The position numbers were made by a program, and so were the translations under genes. Under the pieces are notes generated by a model that saw only the letters and a list, made by a program, of their open reading frames with translations, was not told the DNA's origin and did not search any database. DNA of 64,000 nt from positions 1,213,418-1,277,417 of the forward strand of contig NZ_JBBCAT010000001.1 of the NCBI RefSeq assembly GCF_037203705.1. Reading direction: 5' to 3'. Positions within the stretch are counted from its first letter, which is position 1; each line of letters begins with the position of its first letter. Shown piece after piece: positions 47,265 through 57,983 of the stretch. The DNA comes from Prosthecomicrobium sp. N25. Lineage in GTDB: Bacteria > Pseudomonadota > Alphaproteobacteria > Rhizobiales > Ancalomicrobiaceae.

Positions 47265-47442
47265 GCCCCACTCCGCTCCGGCGGGCGGGGCTTCGTGGAC
47301 CGGCGCCTCGCCCGGTCCGCTCCACGGAACCCGGCCGCCCGGCGGCCGCTTCGGTGCCGAGCCGGCGGTCCGCCGCCCGGCCGGCACCGTCGGCCGCGAC
47401 CCCCCGCATCCGCGCCGGCGGGTCTGATCCGAAGGGAAGTCC

Positions 47443-48390
47443 ATGACCGACTGGTCGAGCACCTCGCCCGAAACCCCCAGCCTCGCCGGCGTCTCCACGG
47501 CGGGACCGGGCGACTATTTCGAGCTGATGAAGCCGCGGGTGATGTCGCTCGTGGTCTTCACCGCGCTCGTCGGCATGGCCATCGCGCCCGGCCCGGTGCA
47601 CCCGCTGCTCGCCTTCGTGTCCCTGCTCGCCATCGCGGTCGGCGCCGGCGCCTCCGGCGCGCTCAACATGTGGTACGACGCCGACATCGACCGCATCATG
47701 GCCCGCACCGCCCGCCGCCCGATCCCGGACGGCCGCGTCGCCCCCGGCGAGGCGCTCGCCTTCGGCATGACGCTCTCCTGCGGGGCCGTCCTGGTCCTGG
47801 CGCTCGCCGCCAACTGGCTGGCCGCCGGCCTCCTCGCCTTCACGATCTTCTTCTACGTCGTCGTCTACACGATGTGGCTGAAGCGGACGACGCCGCAGAA
47901 CATCGTCATCGGCGGCGCCGCCGGCGCCTTCCCGCCCATGATCGCCTGGGCGGCGGTGACCAACAGCGTCAGCCTGGAGAGCATCGTCCTCTTCCTCATC
48001 GTCTTCATGTGGACGCCGCCGCACTTCTGGGCCCTGGCCCTGCTGAAGTCGGCCGACTACGAGCGTGCCGGCATTCCCATGCTGCCGGTCGTCGCCGGCG
48101 AGGCGGTCACCCGCAGCCAGATCCTCGTCTACGCGGTCCTGATGGCGATCGTCGGCGTCCTGCCGGTGGTCCTCGGCTTCGGCGGCATCGTCTACGGCGT
48201 CGTCTCCTCCGTCGCCGGTCTCGCCTTCGTGTGGCTCGCCCTCGACGTCTACCGGGTCCGCGAGGGCGGTCCGGCCCGCAAGGCGGCCGGCCGCCTCTTC
48301 GGCTTCTCGATCCTCTATCTCTTCCTGCTCTATGCCGTGCTGCTCGGCGAGCGCCTGGTGGCGCTCCTTCTCCGGGGGCTCGGGGCATGA
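47443..48390 (+). CDS. ctaB: Protoheme IX farnesyltransferase (heme O synthase) CtaB
   Basis: A 315-residue integral membrane prenyltransferase of the UbiA superfamily that farnesylates heme B to heme O, the precursor of heme A. The Asp-rich motif is [19 protein letters not shown], and the second conserved region follows [19 protein letters not shown]. Starts [10 protein letters not shown]. Its stop overlaps the coxF start (ATGA), so translation is coupled. Confidence 0.96.
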   Translation: MTDWSSTSPETPSLAGVSTAGPGDYFELMKPRVMSLVVFTALVGMAIAPGPVHPLLAFVSLLAIAVGAGASGALNMWYDADIDRIMARTARRPIPDGRVAPGEALAFGMTLSCGAVLVLALAANWLAAGLLAFTIFFYVVVYTMWLKRTTPQNIVIGGAAGAFPPMIAWAAVTNSVSLESIVLFLIVFMWTPPHFWALALLKSADYERAGIPMLPVVAGEAVTRSQILVYAVLMAIVGVLPVVLGFGGIVYGVVSSVAGLAFVWLALDVYRVREGGPARKAAGRLFGFSILYLFLLYAVLLGERLVALLLRGLGA

Positions 48391-48560
48391 ACGGTGCCGT
48401 GATGAACGACGAGAACGGGATCCGGCTGACCGAGGAGCAGGCCAGGCGCCGCCGCCAGCGCAACATCGCCATCGGGGTGGTGCTCGCCGCCCTGGTGGTG
48501 CTCTTCTATTTCGTCACCCTCGCCAAGATGGGCGCCGGCATCCTGGGGAGGCCCATGTGA
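48387..48560 (+). CDS. coxF: CoxF-like small oxidase-operon protein
   Basis: A 57-residue protein with a charged N-terminus ([17 protein letters not shown]) and one membrane helix ([19 protein letters not shown]). Position, size and sequence match CoxF, the small gene regularly found between ctaB and ctaG in alphaproteobacterial cox operons; its biochemical role is not settled. It overlaps ctaB by 4 bp and the ctaG start by 4 bp. Confidence 0.85.
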   Translation: MNGAVMNDENGIRLTEEQARRRRQRNIAIGVVLAALVVLFYFVTLAKMGAGILGRPM

Positions 48561-49159
48561 CCGAGCCCCGCCCGGCCGATCCGGCGGCCGCCCGCCACCG
48601 CACCGTCGCGCTCGCCTGCGCGGCTCTCGTGGCCGGCATGACCGGCGCCGCCTTCGCGGCCGTGCCCTTCTACGACTGGTTCTGCCGGGTCACCGGCTAC
48701 GGCGGCACCACCCAGGTCGCCGCTGCCGCGCCGGGCCACGTGATCGACCGCGCCTTCGAGATCCGCTTCGACGCCAACGTCAACGGCATTCCCTGGCGCT
48801 TCCGCCCGGAGGGCGGGCCGGTGACCGTCAAGGCCGGCGAGGTCGCCACCGCCAACTACGTCATCGAGAACCTCTCCGACACGGAGACCCTCGGCGTCGC
48901 CGCCTACAACGTCACGCCCGAGCTGGCCGGCTACTACTTCACCAAGCTGGTCTGCTTCTGCTTCACGGAGCAGAAGCTGGCGCCGCGCGAGACCGTGGTG
49001 GTGCCCGTGACCTTCTACGTCGATCCGTCCATCGACCAGGACCGCAACCTGCGCTCCATCCGGACGATCACGCTGAGCTACACGTTCTTCCCCGCGAAGA
49101 GCGAGAAGTCGAAGCCGGTGGCCGACGCCGGCACCAGGAAAACGCCCGAGAAGCTCTGA
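48557..49159 (+). CDS. ctaG: Cytochrome c oxidase assembly protein CtaG (Cox11)
   Basis: A 200-residue membrane-anchored copper chaperone that delivers copper to the CuB site of subunit I. One N-terminal membrane helix precedes a periplasmic beta domain. The copper-binding motif CFCFTEQ is present, after the conserved [19 protein letters not shown] start at 48557 within the coxF stop (GTGA), implying coupled translation. Family length is normal. Confidence 0.96.
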   Translation: MTEPRPADPAAARHRTVALACAALVAGMTGAAFAAVPFYDWFCRVTGYGGTTQVAAAAPGHVIDRAFEIRFDANVNGIPWRFRPEGGPVTVKAGEVATANYVIENLSDTETLGVAAYNVTPELAGYYFTKLVCFCFTEQKLAPRETVVVPVTFYVDPSIDQDRNLRSIRTITLSYTFFPAKSEKSKPVADAGTRKTPEKL

Positions 49160-49190
49160 CGAGCGCCGAACCAGGACCGAAGGGGGACCC

Positions 49191-50060
49191 ATGGCCCAGG
49201 CCCACACCAAGAACCACGACTACCACCTCGTCGATCCGAGCCCCTGGCCGATCGTCGCCTCGGTGGGCGCCTTCGTCATGGCGATCGGCGCGATCGGCCT
49301 CTTCCGCTGGCTCAAGGCCGAGAACGTCAACCTCCTCGGCATCAACATCGCGCATCCCTGGCTGTTCTTCGTCGGCCTGGCGATCGTGCTCTACACCATG
49401 TTCGCCTGGTGGCGCGACGTCGTGCACGAGGCCCATGCGGGCCACCACACCCGCGTGGTGTCGCTGCACCTGCGCTACGGCATGATCATGTTCATCGCCT
49501 CCGAGGTGATGTTCTTCGTCGCCTGGTTCTGGGCCTATTTCGACGTCGCGCTGTTCCCCCACGAGGCCCATCAGGTCCTCCGCGTGCAGGCGACCGGCGG
49601 CGTCTGGCCGCCGAAGGGCATCGAGACCTTCGACCCCTGGCATCTGCCGCTGCTCAACACGCTGATCCTGCTGACCTCCGGCACGACGGTGACCTGGGCC
49701 CACCATGCGCTCCTTCACAACGACCGACAGGGCCTGAAGACCGGCCTGTGGCTGACCGTCATCCTCGGCATGCTCTTCACGGTCTGTCAGATCTACGAGT
49801 ACAGCCACGCCCACTTCGGCTTCTCGGGCAACATCTACGGCGCGACCTTCTTCATGGCGACCGGCTTCCACGGCTTCCACGTGGTCGTCGGCACCATCTT
49901 CCTCGCCGTCTGTCTCGCCCGTGCCTATGCCGGCCACTTCACCCCGAAGCAGCACTTCGGCTTCGAGGCGGCGGCCTGGTACTGGCACTTCGTCGACGTG
50001 GTCTGGCTCTTCCTCTTCGCCTGCATCTACGTCTGGGGATCGGGCGCCAGCGCCCACTGA
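49191..50060 (+). CDS. ctaE: Cytochrome c oxidase subunit III
   Basis: A 289-residue subunit with seven membrane helices. It stabilises the catalytic core and the D proton pathway. Landmarks are [18 protein letters not shown] at the N-terminus, [16 protein letters not shown], and [20 protein letters not shown] at the C-terminus, including the conserved Glu of helix III. AAGGGGGA precedes the ATG. Confidence 0.98.
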   Translation: MAQAHTKNHDYHLVDPSPWPIVASVGAFVMAIGAIGLFRWLKAENVNLLGINIAHPWLFFVGLAIVLYTMFAWWRDVVHEAHAGHHTRVVSLHLRYGMIMFIASEVMFFVAWFWAYFDVALFPHEAHQVLRVQATGGVWPPKGIETFDPWHLPLLNTLILLTSGTTVTWAHHALLHNDRQGLKTGLWLTVILGMLFTVCQIYEYSHAHFGFSGNIYGATFFMATGFHGFHVVVGTIFLAVCLARAYAGHFTPKQHFGFEAAAWYWHFVDVVWLFLFACIYVWGSGASAH

Positions 50061-50128
50061 CCTCCGGCCGATGGCCGGACGGGCCCGCGAGCCCGTTCTC
50101 CGGTCCGCGATCGCATGAACCAACCGGG

Positions 50129-50164
50129 GCCCGGGCGCGTCGTTCGCCCGGGCTCCTCCTTTTC
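50129..50164 (+). terminator. Intrinsic terminator-like hairpin after ctaE
   Basis: GCCCGGGCG and CGCCCGGGC form a perfect 9-bp stem with a 7-nt loop, followed by TCCTCCTTTTC. It lies 69 bp after the ctaE stop and before the chosen DUF983 start, so the distal genes DUF983 and surf1 may depend on read-through or their own promoter. Confidence 0.7.
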
Positions 50165-50180
50165 GGAAGAAGGCTCGCCC

Positions 50181-50555
50181 ATGGCCGGTCCGCCGCTCGA
50201 TTCCGTCTCTCCCGTGGCCGCCGGCATCGCCTGCCGCTGCCCCCGCTGCGGGCGCGGCAAGCTCTATGCCGGGTATCTGGACGTGGCCCCCGCCTGCACC
50301 GAGTGCGGGCTCGACTATCGCTTCATCGATTCCGGCGACGGCCCGGCCGTCTTCGTGATCCTGATCGTCGGCTTCGTGGTGGTCGCCGCCGCGCTCGTCA
50401 CCGAGGTGAAGTACCACCCGCCGATCTGGCTCCACATGGCGATCTGGCTGCCGCTGATCCTCGTCCTCTCGCTCGGCCTCTTGCGGCCCCTGAAGGCGAC
50501 GCTGATCGCCCTGCAATACGCCAACCGCGCCCGCGAGGGCCGGCTCGAGGACTGA
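50181..50555 (+). CDS. DUF983 family membrane protein
   Basis: A 124-residue protein with a zinc-ribbon-like four-cysteine N-terminus (CRCPRCGRGKLYAG, then CTECGLDY) and two membrane helices (about 55-75 and 80-100). This is the DUF983 protein typical of alphaproteobacterial cox operons, of uncertain role in oxidase assembly. The ATG at 50181 is preferred over one at 50115, because the intervening codons overlap the terminator hairpin and are unlike the family; GGAAGAAGG lies upstream. Confidence 0.88.
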   Translation: MAGPPLDSVSPVAAGIACRCPRCGRGKLYAGYLDVAPACTECGLDYRFIDSGDGPAVFVILIVGFVVVAAALVTEVKYHPPIWLHMAIWLPLILVLSLGLLRPLKATLIALQYANRAREGRLED

Positions 50556-50686
50556 GCCCGGCCGCCCCGTCCTGCCGGACCGGCCACCCGCCCCCGGGGG
50601 GCCGGACGCATCCTCGCCACACCGGCGCGCCATCAAGGCCGGGCGCGTGCCGTCCGGCCGGCGCCATCCCGAGGCTCGACAGATCC

Positions 50687-51460
50687 GTGACCAGCCCGTT
50701 CCGCCGCCTGCTCTGGCCGACCGTCGCCACCGCGATCGCGCTCGCGATCCTGGCCGCGCTGGGCACCTGGCAGCTCCAGCGCCTCGCCTGGAAGGAGGCG
50801 CTCGTCGCGCGCGTCGCCGAGCGCACCCGCCTGCCGCCCATCCCGCTCCCGCCCGAGGCGGTCTGGTCGGCCGTCGACGGCGAGACCAACGACTACACGC
50901 CCGTCACCGTCGAGGGCCGCTTCCTGCACGACAAGGAGGTGCACGTCTTCCACAGCCTGTCGTCCCCGAAGGGCCGGCTCGGCGGCCAGGGCTTCTTCGT
51001 GATGACGCCGCTTCAGCGGCCGGACGGCACGGTGGTGATCGTCAACCGCGGCTTCGTGCCCCTCGACCGCAAGGACCCGAAGACGAGGGCGGAGGGCCAG
51101 ATCCCCGGCGAGACGACCGTGACCGGCCTCCTGCGCCGCCCGGAGGAGCCGAACGCCTTCACGCCCGCCGACGATCCGGCGAAGAACGTCTGGTTCACCC
51201 GCGACGCCAAACGCATCGCCGCCGCCGTCGGCCTCGATCCCGCGCGCATCTTTCCCCTGACCCTCGACGCCGCCGCAGTCCCGGCCCCGCCCGGCGGCCT
51301 GCCGCAGGGCGGCGAGACCACCATGGCCTTCCCCAACAACCACCTGCAATATGCGGTCACCTGGTATGGCCTCGCCCTGACGCTCGTCGGCGTCTACATC
51401 GCCTTCGCGCGCGCCCGCCTGAAGGCCGACGATCCGCCCGAGCCGCCCCGCCCGGCTTGA
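50687..51460 (+). CDS. surf1: SURF1 family cytochrome oxidase assembly protein
   Basis: A 257-residue membrane protein aiding heme a3 insertion into subunit I. It has an N-terminal helix (TVATAIALAILAALGTWQL) and a C-terminal helix (WYGLALTLVGVYIAFARAR) flanking a periplasmic domain with FFVMTPLQRPDGTVVIVNRG. A GTG at 50687 is the likely start, as it directly precedes the membrane helix and no in-frame ATG fits. A degenerate fragment of a second surf1 lies 2.7 kb downstream. Confidence 0.94.
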   Translation: MTSPFRRLLWPTVATAIALAILAALGTWQLQRLAWKEALVARVAERTRLPPIPLPPEAVWSAVDGETNDYTPVTVEGRFLHDKEVHVFHSLSSPKGRLGGQGFFVMTPLQRPDGTVVIVNRGFVPLDRKDPKTRAEGQIPGETTVTGLLRRPEEPNAFTPADDPAKNVWFTRDAKRIAAAVGLDPARIFPLTLDAAAVPAPPGGLPQGGETTMAFPNNHLQYAVTWYGLALTLVGVYIAFARARLKADDPPEPPRPA

Positions 51461-51540
51461 CACCGGCCGCCGCCGCTGCAAATCCCCGGGGCCCCCGCCC
51501 CGTCCCCCGCCCCCGTCCCCGTCTCCCGAGGAGTTCACCG

Positions 51541-52839
51541 ATGGACCTGACCGGCCCCTTCGCCCGCGCCGTGGCGCTCGTCGGCGCCACCATGGTGGCG
51601 GTCCGGCGCCTCTCCGGCGTGCCCTCCGTGCAGGCCGTCGGTGCCGCGCCCGCCATCCCCACCGCCCGTCCGCAGGGCGCGCTGCCGACCCTGAAGATGC
51701 CGACCGCGCGCGGCTGGCGGGCCGGCGAGGCGCCGGTCGCCGCCCCGGGCCTGAAGGTCAACGCCTTCGCGACCGGCCTCGACCACCCGCGCTGGCTCGA
51801 GGTGATGGCGGACGGCAGCGTGCTGGTCGCCGAGGCCCTGCAGGAGCCGAGCAAGCCGGGCAGCCTCTTCGACCTCGCCATGCAGAGCACGATGAAGCGC
51901 GCCGCCGCTCTCGGCCGCAGCGCCAACCGCATCACCCGCCTGCGCGACGCCGACGGCGACGGGATCGCCGAGGCGCGCGACGTCTTCCTGGACGGCCTGA
52001 ACCAGCCCTTCGGCATGGCCCGCGTCGGCGAGACCTTCTACGTCGGCAACACCGACGGCCTCGTCGCCTTCGCGTATCCTGAGGGCGCCGACCGCCCCTC
52101 CGGCCCCGGCCGCCGCCTGGTCGCCTTCAAGCCGCGCGGGCACTGGACGCGGAGCCTGCTGGCGAGCCCGGACGGGCGCCGGCTCTATGTGGGCGTCGGC
52201 TCGCTCAGCAACATCGGCGACCGCGGCATGGCCGAGGAGGAGGGCCGCGCCGCGATCTGGGAGGTCGACCTCGATAGCGGCGCCGCCCGTATCTTCGCCG
52301 CCGGCCTGCGCAATCCGGTCGGCCTCGCCTGGGAGCCGTCGGCGGGCGTCCTCTGGACCGTCGTCAACGAGCGCGACGGCCTCGGCGACGAGACCCCGCC
52401 CGACTACCTGACCTCGGTGGTCGAGGGCGGCTTCTACGGCTGGCCCTACTGCTACTGGGACCGCGTCGTCGACGACCGCGTGCCCCAGGATCCGGCCCTG
52501 GTCGCCAAGGCCCGCACCCCCGACTACGCGCTCGGCGGCCACACCGCCTCCCTCGGCCTCTGCTGGCACCCCGCCGGCACCCTGCCGGGCTGGCCGGACG
52601 GCATGATCGTCGGCCAGCACGGCTCCTGGAACCGCAGCACCTTGAGCGGCTACCGCGTCGTCTTCGTCCCCTTCGCCGCCGGCCGGCCCGCCGGCCCGCC
52701 GCGCGACCTCCTCACCGGCTTCCTCAGCCCAGACGAGAAGCACTCCTACGGCCGCCCGGTCGGCGTCGCGCTCGCCAAGGACGGCGCTCTGCTGGTGGCG
52801 GACGACGTGGGCAACGTGGTGTGGCGGGTGACCGGCTAA
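51541..52839 (+). CDS. PQQ-dependent sugar dehydrogenase-like protein (sorbosone dehydrogenase group)
   Basis: A 432-residue six-bladed beta-propeller of the glucose/sorbosone dehydrogenase superfamily. Seen in order: FATGLDHPRWLEVMADGSVLVAEA; NRITRLRDADGDGIAE; VGVGSLSNIGDRGM; GLRNPVGLAWEPS; NERDGLGDETPPDYLT; GFYGWPYCYWD. The typical PQQ/Ca contact segments HTASLGLCWHP and QHGSWNR are present. The N-terminus has a hydrophobic stretch (AVALVGATMVAV) that may act as signal or anchor, as expected for a periplasmic enzyme. The substrate is unknown. GAGGAG 8 nt before the ATG. It lies between surf1 and the surf1 remnant, so it may be an acquired gene. Confidence 0.88.
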   Translation: MDLTGPFARAVALVGATMVAVRRLSGVPSVQAVGAAPAIPTARPQGALPTLKMPTARGWRAGEAPVAAPGLKVNAFATGLDHPRWLEVMADGSVLVAEALQEPSKPGSLFDLAMQSTMKRAAALGRSANRITRLRDADGDGIAEARDVFLDGLNQPFGMARVGETFYVGNTDGLVAFAYPEGADRPSGPGRRLVAFKPRGHWTRSLLASPDGRRLYVGVGSLSNIGDRGMAEEEGRAAIWEVDLDSGAARIFAAGLRNPVGLAWEPSAGVLWTVVNERDGLGDETPPDYLTSVVEGGFYGWPYCYWDRVVDDRVPQDPALVAKARTPDYALGGHTASLGLCWHPAGTLPGWPDGMIVGQHGSWNRSTLSGYRVVFVPFAAGRPAGPPRDLLTGFLSPDEKHSYGRPVGVALAKDGALLVADDVGNVVWRVTG

Positions 52840-53173
52840 GGGGAAGACCCGCGCCATGAGCGCCACGGCGGGCTGACTCCGCGGCTCGGACCGGGGTTTC
52901 AAACCAAACGTCGGCGAGCTCGCCGTCCTCCCGGCGGTCGGCTCGCTCTGCCGAGGATGCGCTCCCGCCGTGCCCCACCCAAGGGCCCTGATCCCGGGCT
53001 CCGCCCGACGCCTGCGGCGGCCGACGCTCGCCCCCCTGAACGCAACACTGTGGAGGAGATCTGTTTTTGGGGTTCCAGCGATAGACCCTGCACGAGAAGG
53101 TGCTAGCCTCTGCGGGCTTGCAGCGGACGGACGCCTGTCCTGCCGAACGCCCCGCGAACCCGGGCTTCCCGCG
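52840..53173. other. Intergenic region before the methyltransferase gene
   Basis: A 334-bp gap. The methyltransferase frame is open upstream to 52970, but its family similarity begins after the ATG at 53174. I see no terminator with a T-run, no repeat and no recognisable gene here. Confidence 0.45.
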
Positions 53174-54040
53174 ATGACGACCGACGAAGCCCGAGCCACG
53201 CCGACCGCGCGCCTGACGCCGCTCGACCGCCTGCGCCGCGTCGTGCCTGCCGCGGTCGGCAAGTGGCTCAACCGGGCGATCTACGAAGCCGCCTACCTGG
53301 TCCCGGAGGTCGCCCGCTCGGGCTTCTTCAACGGAGGCTACCGGCCGCTGTCGCCGAACCTCCTGCCTGTGCCCGGCCTCGGCGCGACCCCCTCGCAGGT
53401 CAACCTCGTCCATTTCGTGCTCGTCGAGCATCCGGCGGACCATCGCGCCGGGCCGCCGGCGCGCCTCCTCGACATCGGCTGCGGCGCAGGGGGCGGCCTG
53501 CGCTACGCGGCCGCGCTCTGGCCGGGCGTGCCGATGACCGGGGTCGATGCCTCGGCGAGCGCCATCCGGGCCGCCCGCCGCCTGCTCGCCCCGGTGCCCA
53601 GCGTCACCCTCCTGCGCGCCCGCGGCGAGGCGATGCCCCTGCCGGAGGCAGGCTTCGACTTCGTTGCCAGCATCGGCACGCTGACGAACGTCGGCATGCA
53701 GCCCTTCATGGCCGAGGCCGCCCGGGTCCTAGCCCCCGGCGGCATCCTCTCCCTCTCGGTCGGAACCCGCCGCGGCCCGGCCAACTACACCCGCCTCCTG
53801 CGGGAGGAGGGTGCCAAGGCCGGCCTGACGCTCCTCCGCGTGACCGACCTCACCCCTGGATCCCTCGCCGCGATGGAAGCCGACGCCGACGCCCTCGCGT
53901 CCCTGATCGCCCGCCTGCCCCGGGTGCTCCACGGCCAGGCCCGCGAATGGGCCGCCCTCCCCGGCAGCGCCCGTCACGCCCGCTACCTCGCCGGCGAACG
54001 CCACGACTATGCGGCGGTGTTCCGGCGGACGGGGGGGTAG
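53174..54040 (+). CDS. Class I SAM-dependent methyltransferase
   Basis: A 288-residue methyltransferase. The SAM-binding motif I is RLLDIGCGAGGGLRYAA, motif II is MTGVDASASAIRAARRLL, and motif post-II is FDFVASIGTLTNVG. The N-terminal ARSGFFNGGYRPL resembles small-molecule or lipid methyltransferases of the phthiotriol/tocopherol group; the substrate is unknown. ATG at 53174 chosen as it precedes the first family-like residues. It has no operon partner except the PQQ-type gene before it and belongs to the block flanked by surf1 and its remnant. Confidence 0.88.
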   Translation: MTTDEARATPTARLTPLDRLRRVVPAAVGKWLNRAIYEAAYLVPEVARSGFFNGGYRPLSPNLLPVPGLGATPSQVNLVHFVLVEHPADHRAGPPARLLDIGCGAGGGLRYAAALWPGVPMTGVDASASAIRAARRLLAPVPSVTLLRARGEAMPLPEAGFDFVASIGTLTNVGMQPFMAEAARVLAPGGILSLSVGTRRGPANYTRLLREEGAKAGLTLLRVTDLTPGSLAAMEADADALASLIARLPRVLHGQAREWAALPGSARHARYLAGERHDYAAVFRRTGG

Positions 54041-54148
54041 CCAGGTCGGTGGCGCGCGGCAGGTCCGGGGGCGGCCCTTATTGGGGACGGCTCGGTGGCG
54101 AGGAACCGATCGCATGCCTGCCGGACGGACCCGCATGCTTCGGTCGTC

Positions 54149-54300
54149 GGGTTCGAGCCCGCCGACGGACGGGCTCGGAACATCGGGTTCAACCGGGACG
54201 CCAGGCGCATCGCTGCCGCCGGCGGCGTGCCCCGGACCTTCCCCCTGACCCTGGACGGCGCCGCCCCGCCGGCGCCAGGGTGGGCCGGAGGCGGCGATGA
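54149..54300 (+). pseudogene. Remnant of a diverged surf1 gene
   Basis: A 150-bp relic. In one frame it reads FEPADGRARNIGFNRDARRI, AAAGGVPRTFPLTLDGAAPP and APGWAGGG. This aligns with intact SURF1 (FTPADDPAKNVWFTRDAKRI, AAAVGLDPARIFPLTLDAAA, VPAPPGG). There is no start, no membrane helix and no C-terminus. The differences are numerous, so it is not a fresh copy of the surf1 gene at 50687. Same orientation as the intact gene. Confidence 0.85.
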
Positions 54301-54304
54301 GGGC

Positions 54305-54332
54305 GGCATCCGGCTGATGCCGGCCGGATGCC
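54305..54332. repeat. 10-bp inverted repeat before convergent katG
   Basis: GGCATCCGGC and GCCGGATGCC pair perfectly around an 8-nt loop. A second small palindrome, AGGGTC-T-GACCCT, stands at 54352-54364, 7 bp from the katG stop. Either may end transcription of katG or of the plus-strand genes, though no T-run follows. Confidence 0.5.
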
Positions 54333-54371
54333 GCGACGGCGAACTCGGAATAGGGTCTGACCCTGCCCCGA

Positions 54372-56741
<2,370 letters not shown>

Positions 56742-56824
56742 CTATGCCTTGACCGCTCCCTTTCTAGCGGATTTGTTCCATTAGTTTAAGTTGGTTTTTC
56801 TGATCGCTGGGATAAGTTCATCTG

Positions 56825-57721
56825 ATGATCAATCTGACCCTCAAGCAGTTGCGATATTTCGAGGCGCTCGCGCGACACGCGCACTTCGGGCGCGCCGCGG
56901 ACGCCTGCGCGATCTCCCAGCCCGCGCTGTCCATGCAGATCAAGGACATGGAGGAGATGATCGGCACCGCCCTGTTCGAGCGGAGTGCCCGCCAGGTCCG
57001 TCTGACCGGCTTCGGCGAGGAGGTCTTCCACCGCGTGCTCGATATCCTCCGTGCCGTCGACGAGTTGCAAGACATGGCGCGCGCATCACGGGCACGTCTG
57101 GTCGGTCGGCTGCGCATCGGCGTCATTCCGACCGTCGCGCCCTATCTGCTGCCGACGATCGTGGGCGATATCACGACCAGGTATGTGGGCCTCGACATCC
57201 GACTGCGCGAGACCGTGACGCCGAAGCTGATCCAGGAACTGGCCGATGGTCGGCTGGACACCGCCATCGTCGCGCTCCCGGTCTCCGAGCCGTCCCTGAC
57301 GGAGGTCGCGCTCTTCTCGGAGGAATTCGTGCTCGTCCGACCGAGAGAGGACGAAGGCAAGCCTGTTCCGAGCCCCGAAACCTTGCGCCGGATGCGGCTT
57401 CTGCTGCTGGAGGAGGGGCACTGTTTCCGCGACCAGGCCCTGTCCTTCTGCGGGATGACCTCGGCCCGACCGAGGGAGCTCCTGGACGGCAGCTCCCTCT
57501 CCACCCTCGTTCAGATGGTCGGCGCCGGCATCGGCGTCACCCTCATCCCCGAAATGGCCGTCTTGGTCGAGACCCGCTCGGCCGCCGTCTCCATCGCCCG
57601 CTTCGAGGCTCAGACGCCGACGCGGACCATCGGCATGATCTGGCGAAAGACGAGTCCGCTCTCCGATCAGCTCTGGCAGATTGCCGAGATCGTGCGCCGG
57701 TCGGCCGCTCCCCGCCCATGA
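56825..57721 (+). CDS. oxyR: Hydrogen peroxide-responsive regulator OxyR
   Basis: A 298-residue LysR-family regulator. Residues 1-60 form the winged helix (RYFEALARHAHFGRAADACA; SQPALSMQIKDMEEMIGTAL). The redox pair is Cys200 and Cys209 in EEGHCFRDQALSFC, with the same nine-residue spacing as Cys199-Cys208 of E. coli OxyR, so peroxide sensing by disulfide formation is well supported. It is divergent from katG, its expected target; I could not pick out a convincing OxyR box in the 251-bp gap. Confidence 0.95.
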   Translation: MINLTLKQLRYFEALARHAHFGRAADACAISQPALSMQIKDMEEMIGTALFERSARQVRLTGFGEEVFHRVLDILRAVDELQDMARASRARLVGRLRIGVIPTVAPYLLPTIVGDITTRYVGLDIRLRETVTPKLIQELADGRLDTAIVALPVSEPSLTEVALFSEEFVLVRPREDEGKPVPSPETLRRMRLLLLEEGHCFRDQALSFCGMTSARPRELLDGSSLSTLVQMVGAGIGVTLIPEMAVLVETRSAAVSIARFEAQTPTRTIGMIWRKTSPLSDQLWQIAEIVRRSAAPRP

Positions 57722-57983
57722 AGGGCCGGTTGCCGGGCGCCTGACGGCCGAGGCGCCCCGGCTCCTCGCCCCGGCGGCCTTCGGTAAGCGCAGTGCGCGT
57801 GTGCGATTTGCGCCGTCGATAAGCCATCTCGCGCGGGCCTCGTCTCTCCGCGCATCCTGGACCTCCGGGATTCACGCGAGACGATTTGCGATTTGGCGAA
57901 ATCTACGGGCAGCTGTGAAGGCGAATACGAGCAGGCGCTTCGATTGAAAATCCAGGATCGGAGCAGACGCGGCCTTCGTCGAC

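Noticed and set aside
54150-54170. A tRNA T-loop-like stretch (GGTTCGAGCCC)
   Set aside because: No acceptor or anticodon stem can be built around it; it lies inside the surf1 remnant. No tRNA was found anywhere in the window.
54352-54364. The palindrome AGGGTC-T-GACCCT as a mobile-element end
   Set aside because: Single copy in the window, with no transposase or target duplication; more simply part of the katG 3' end.
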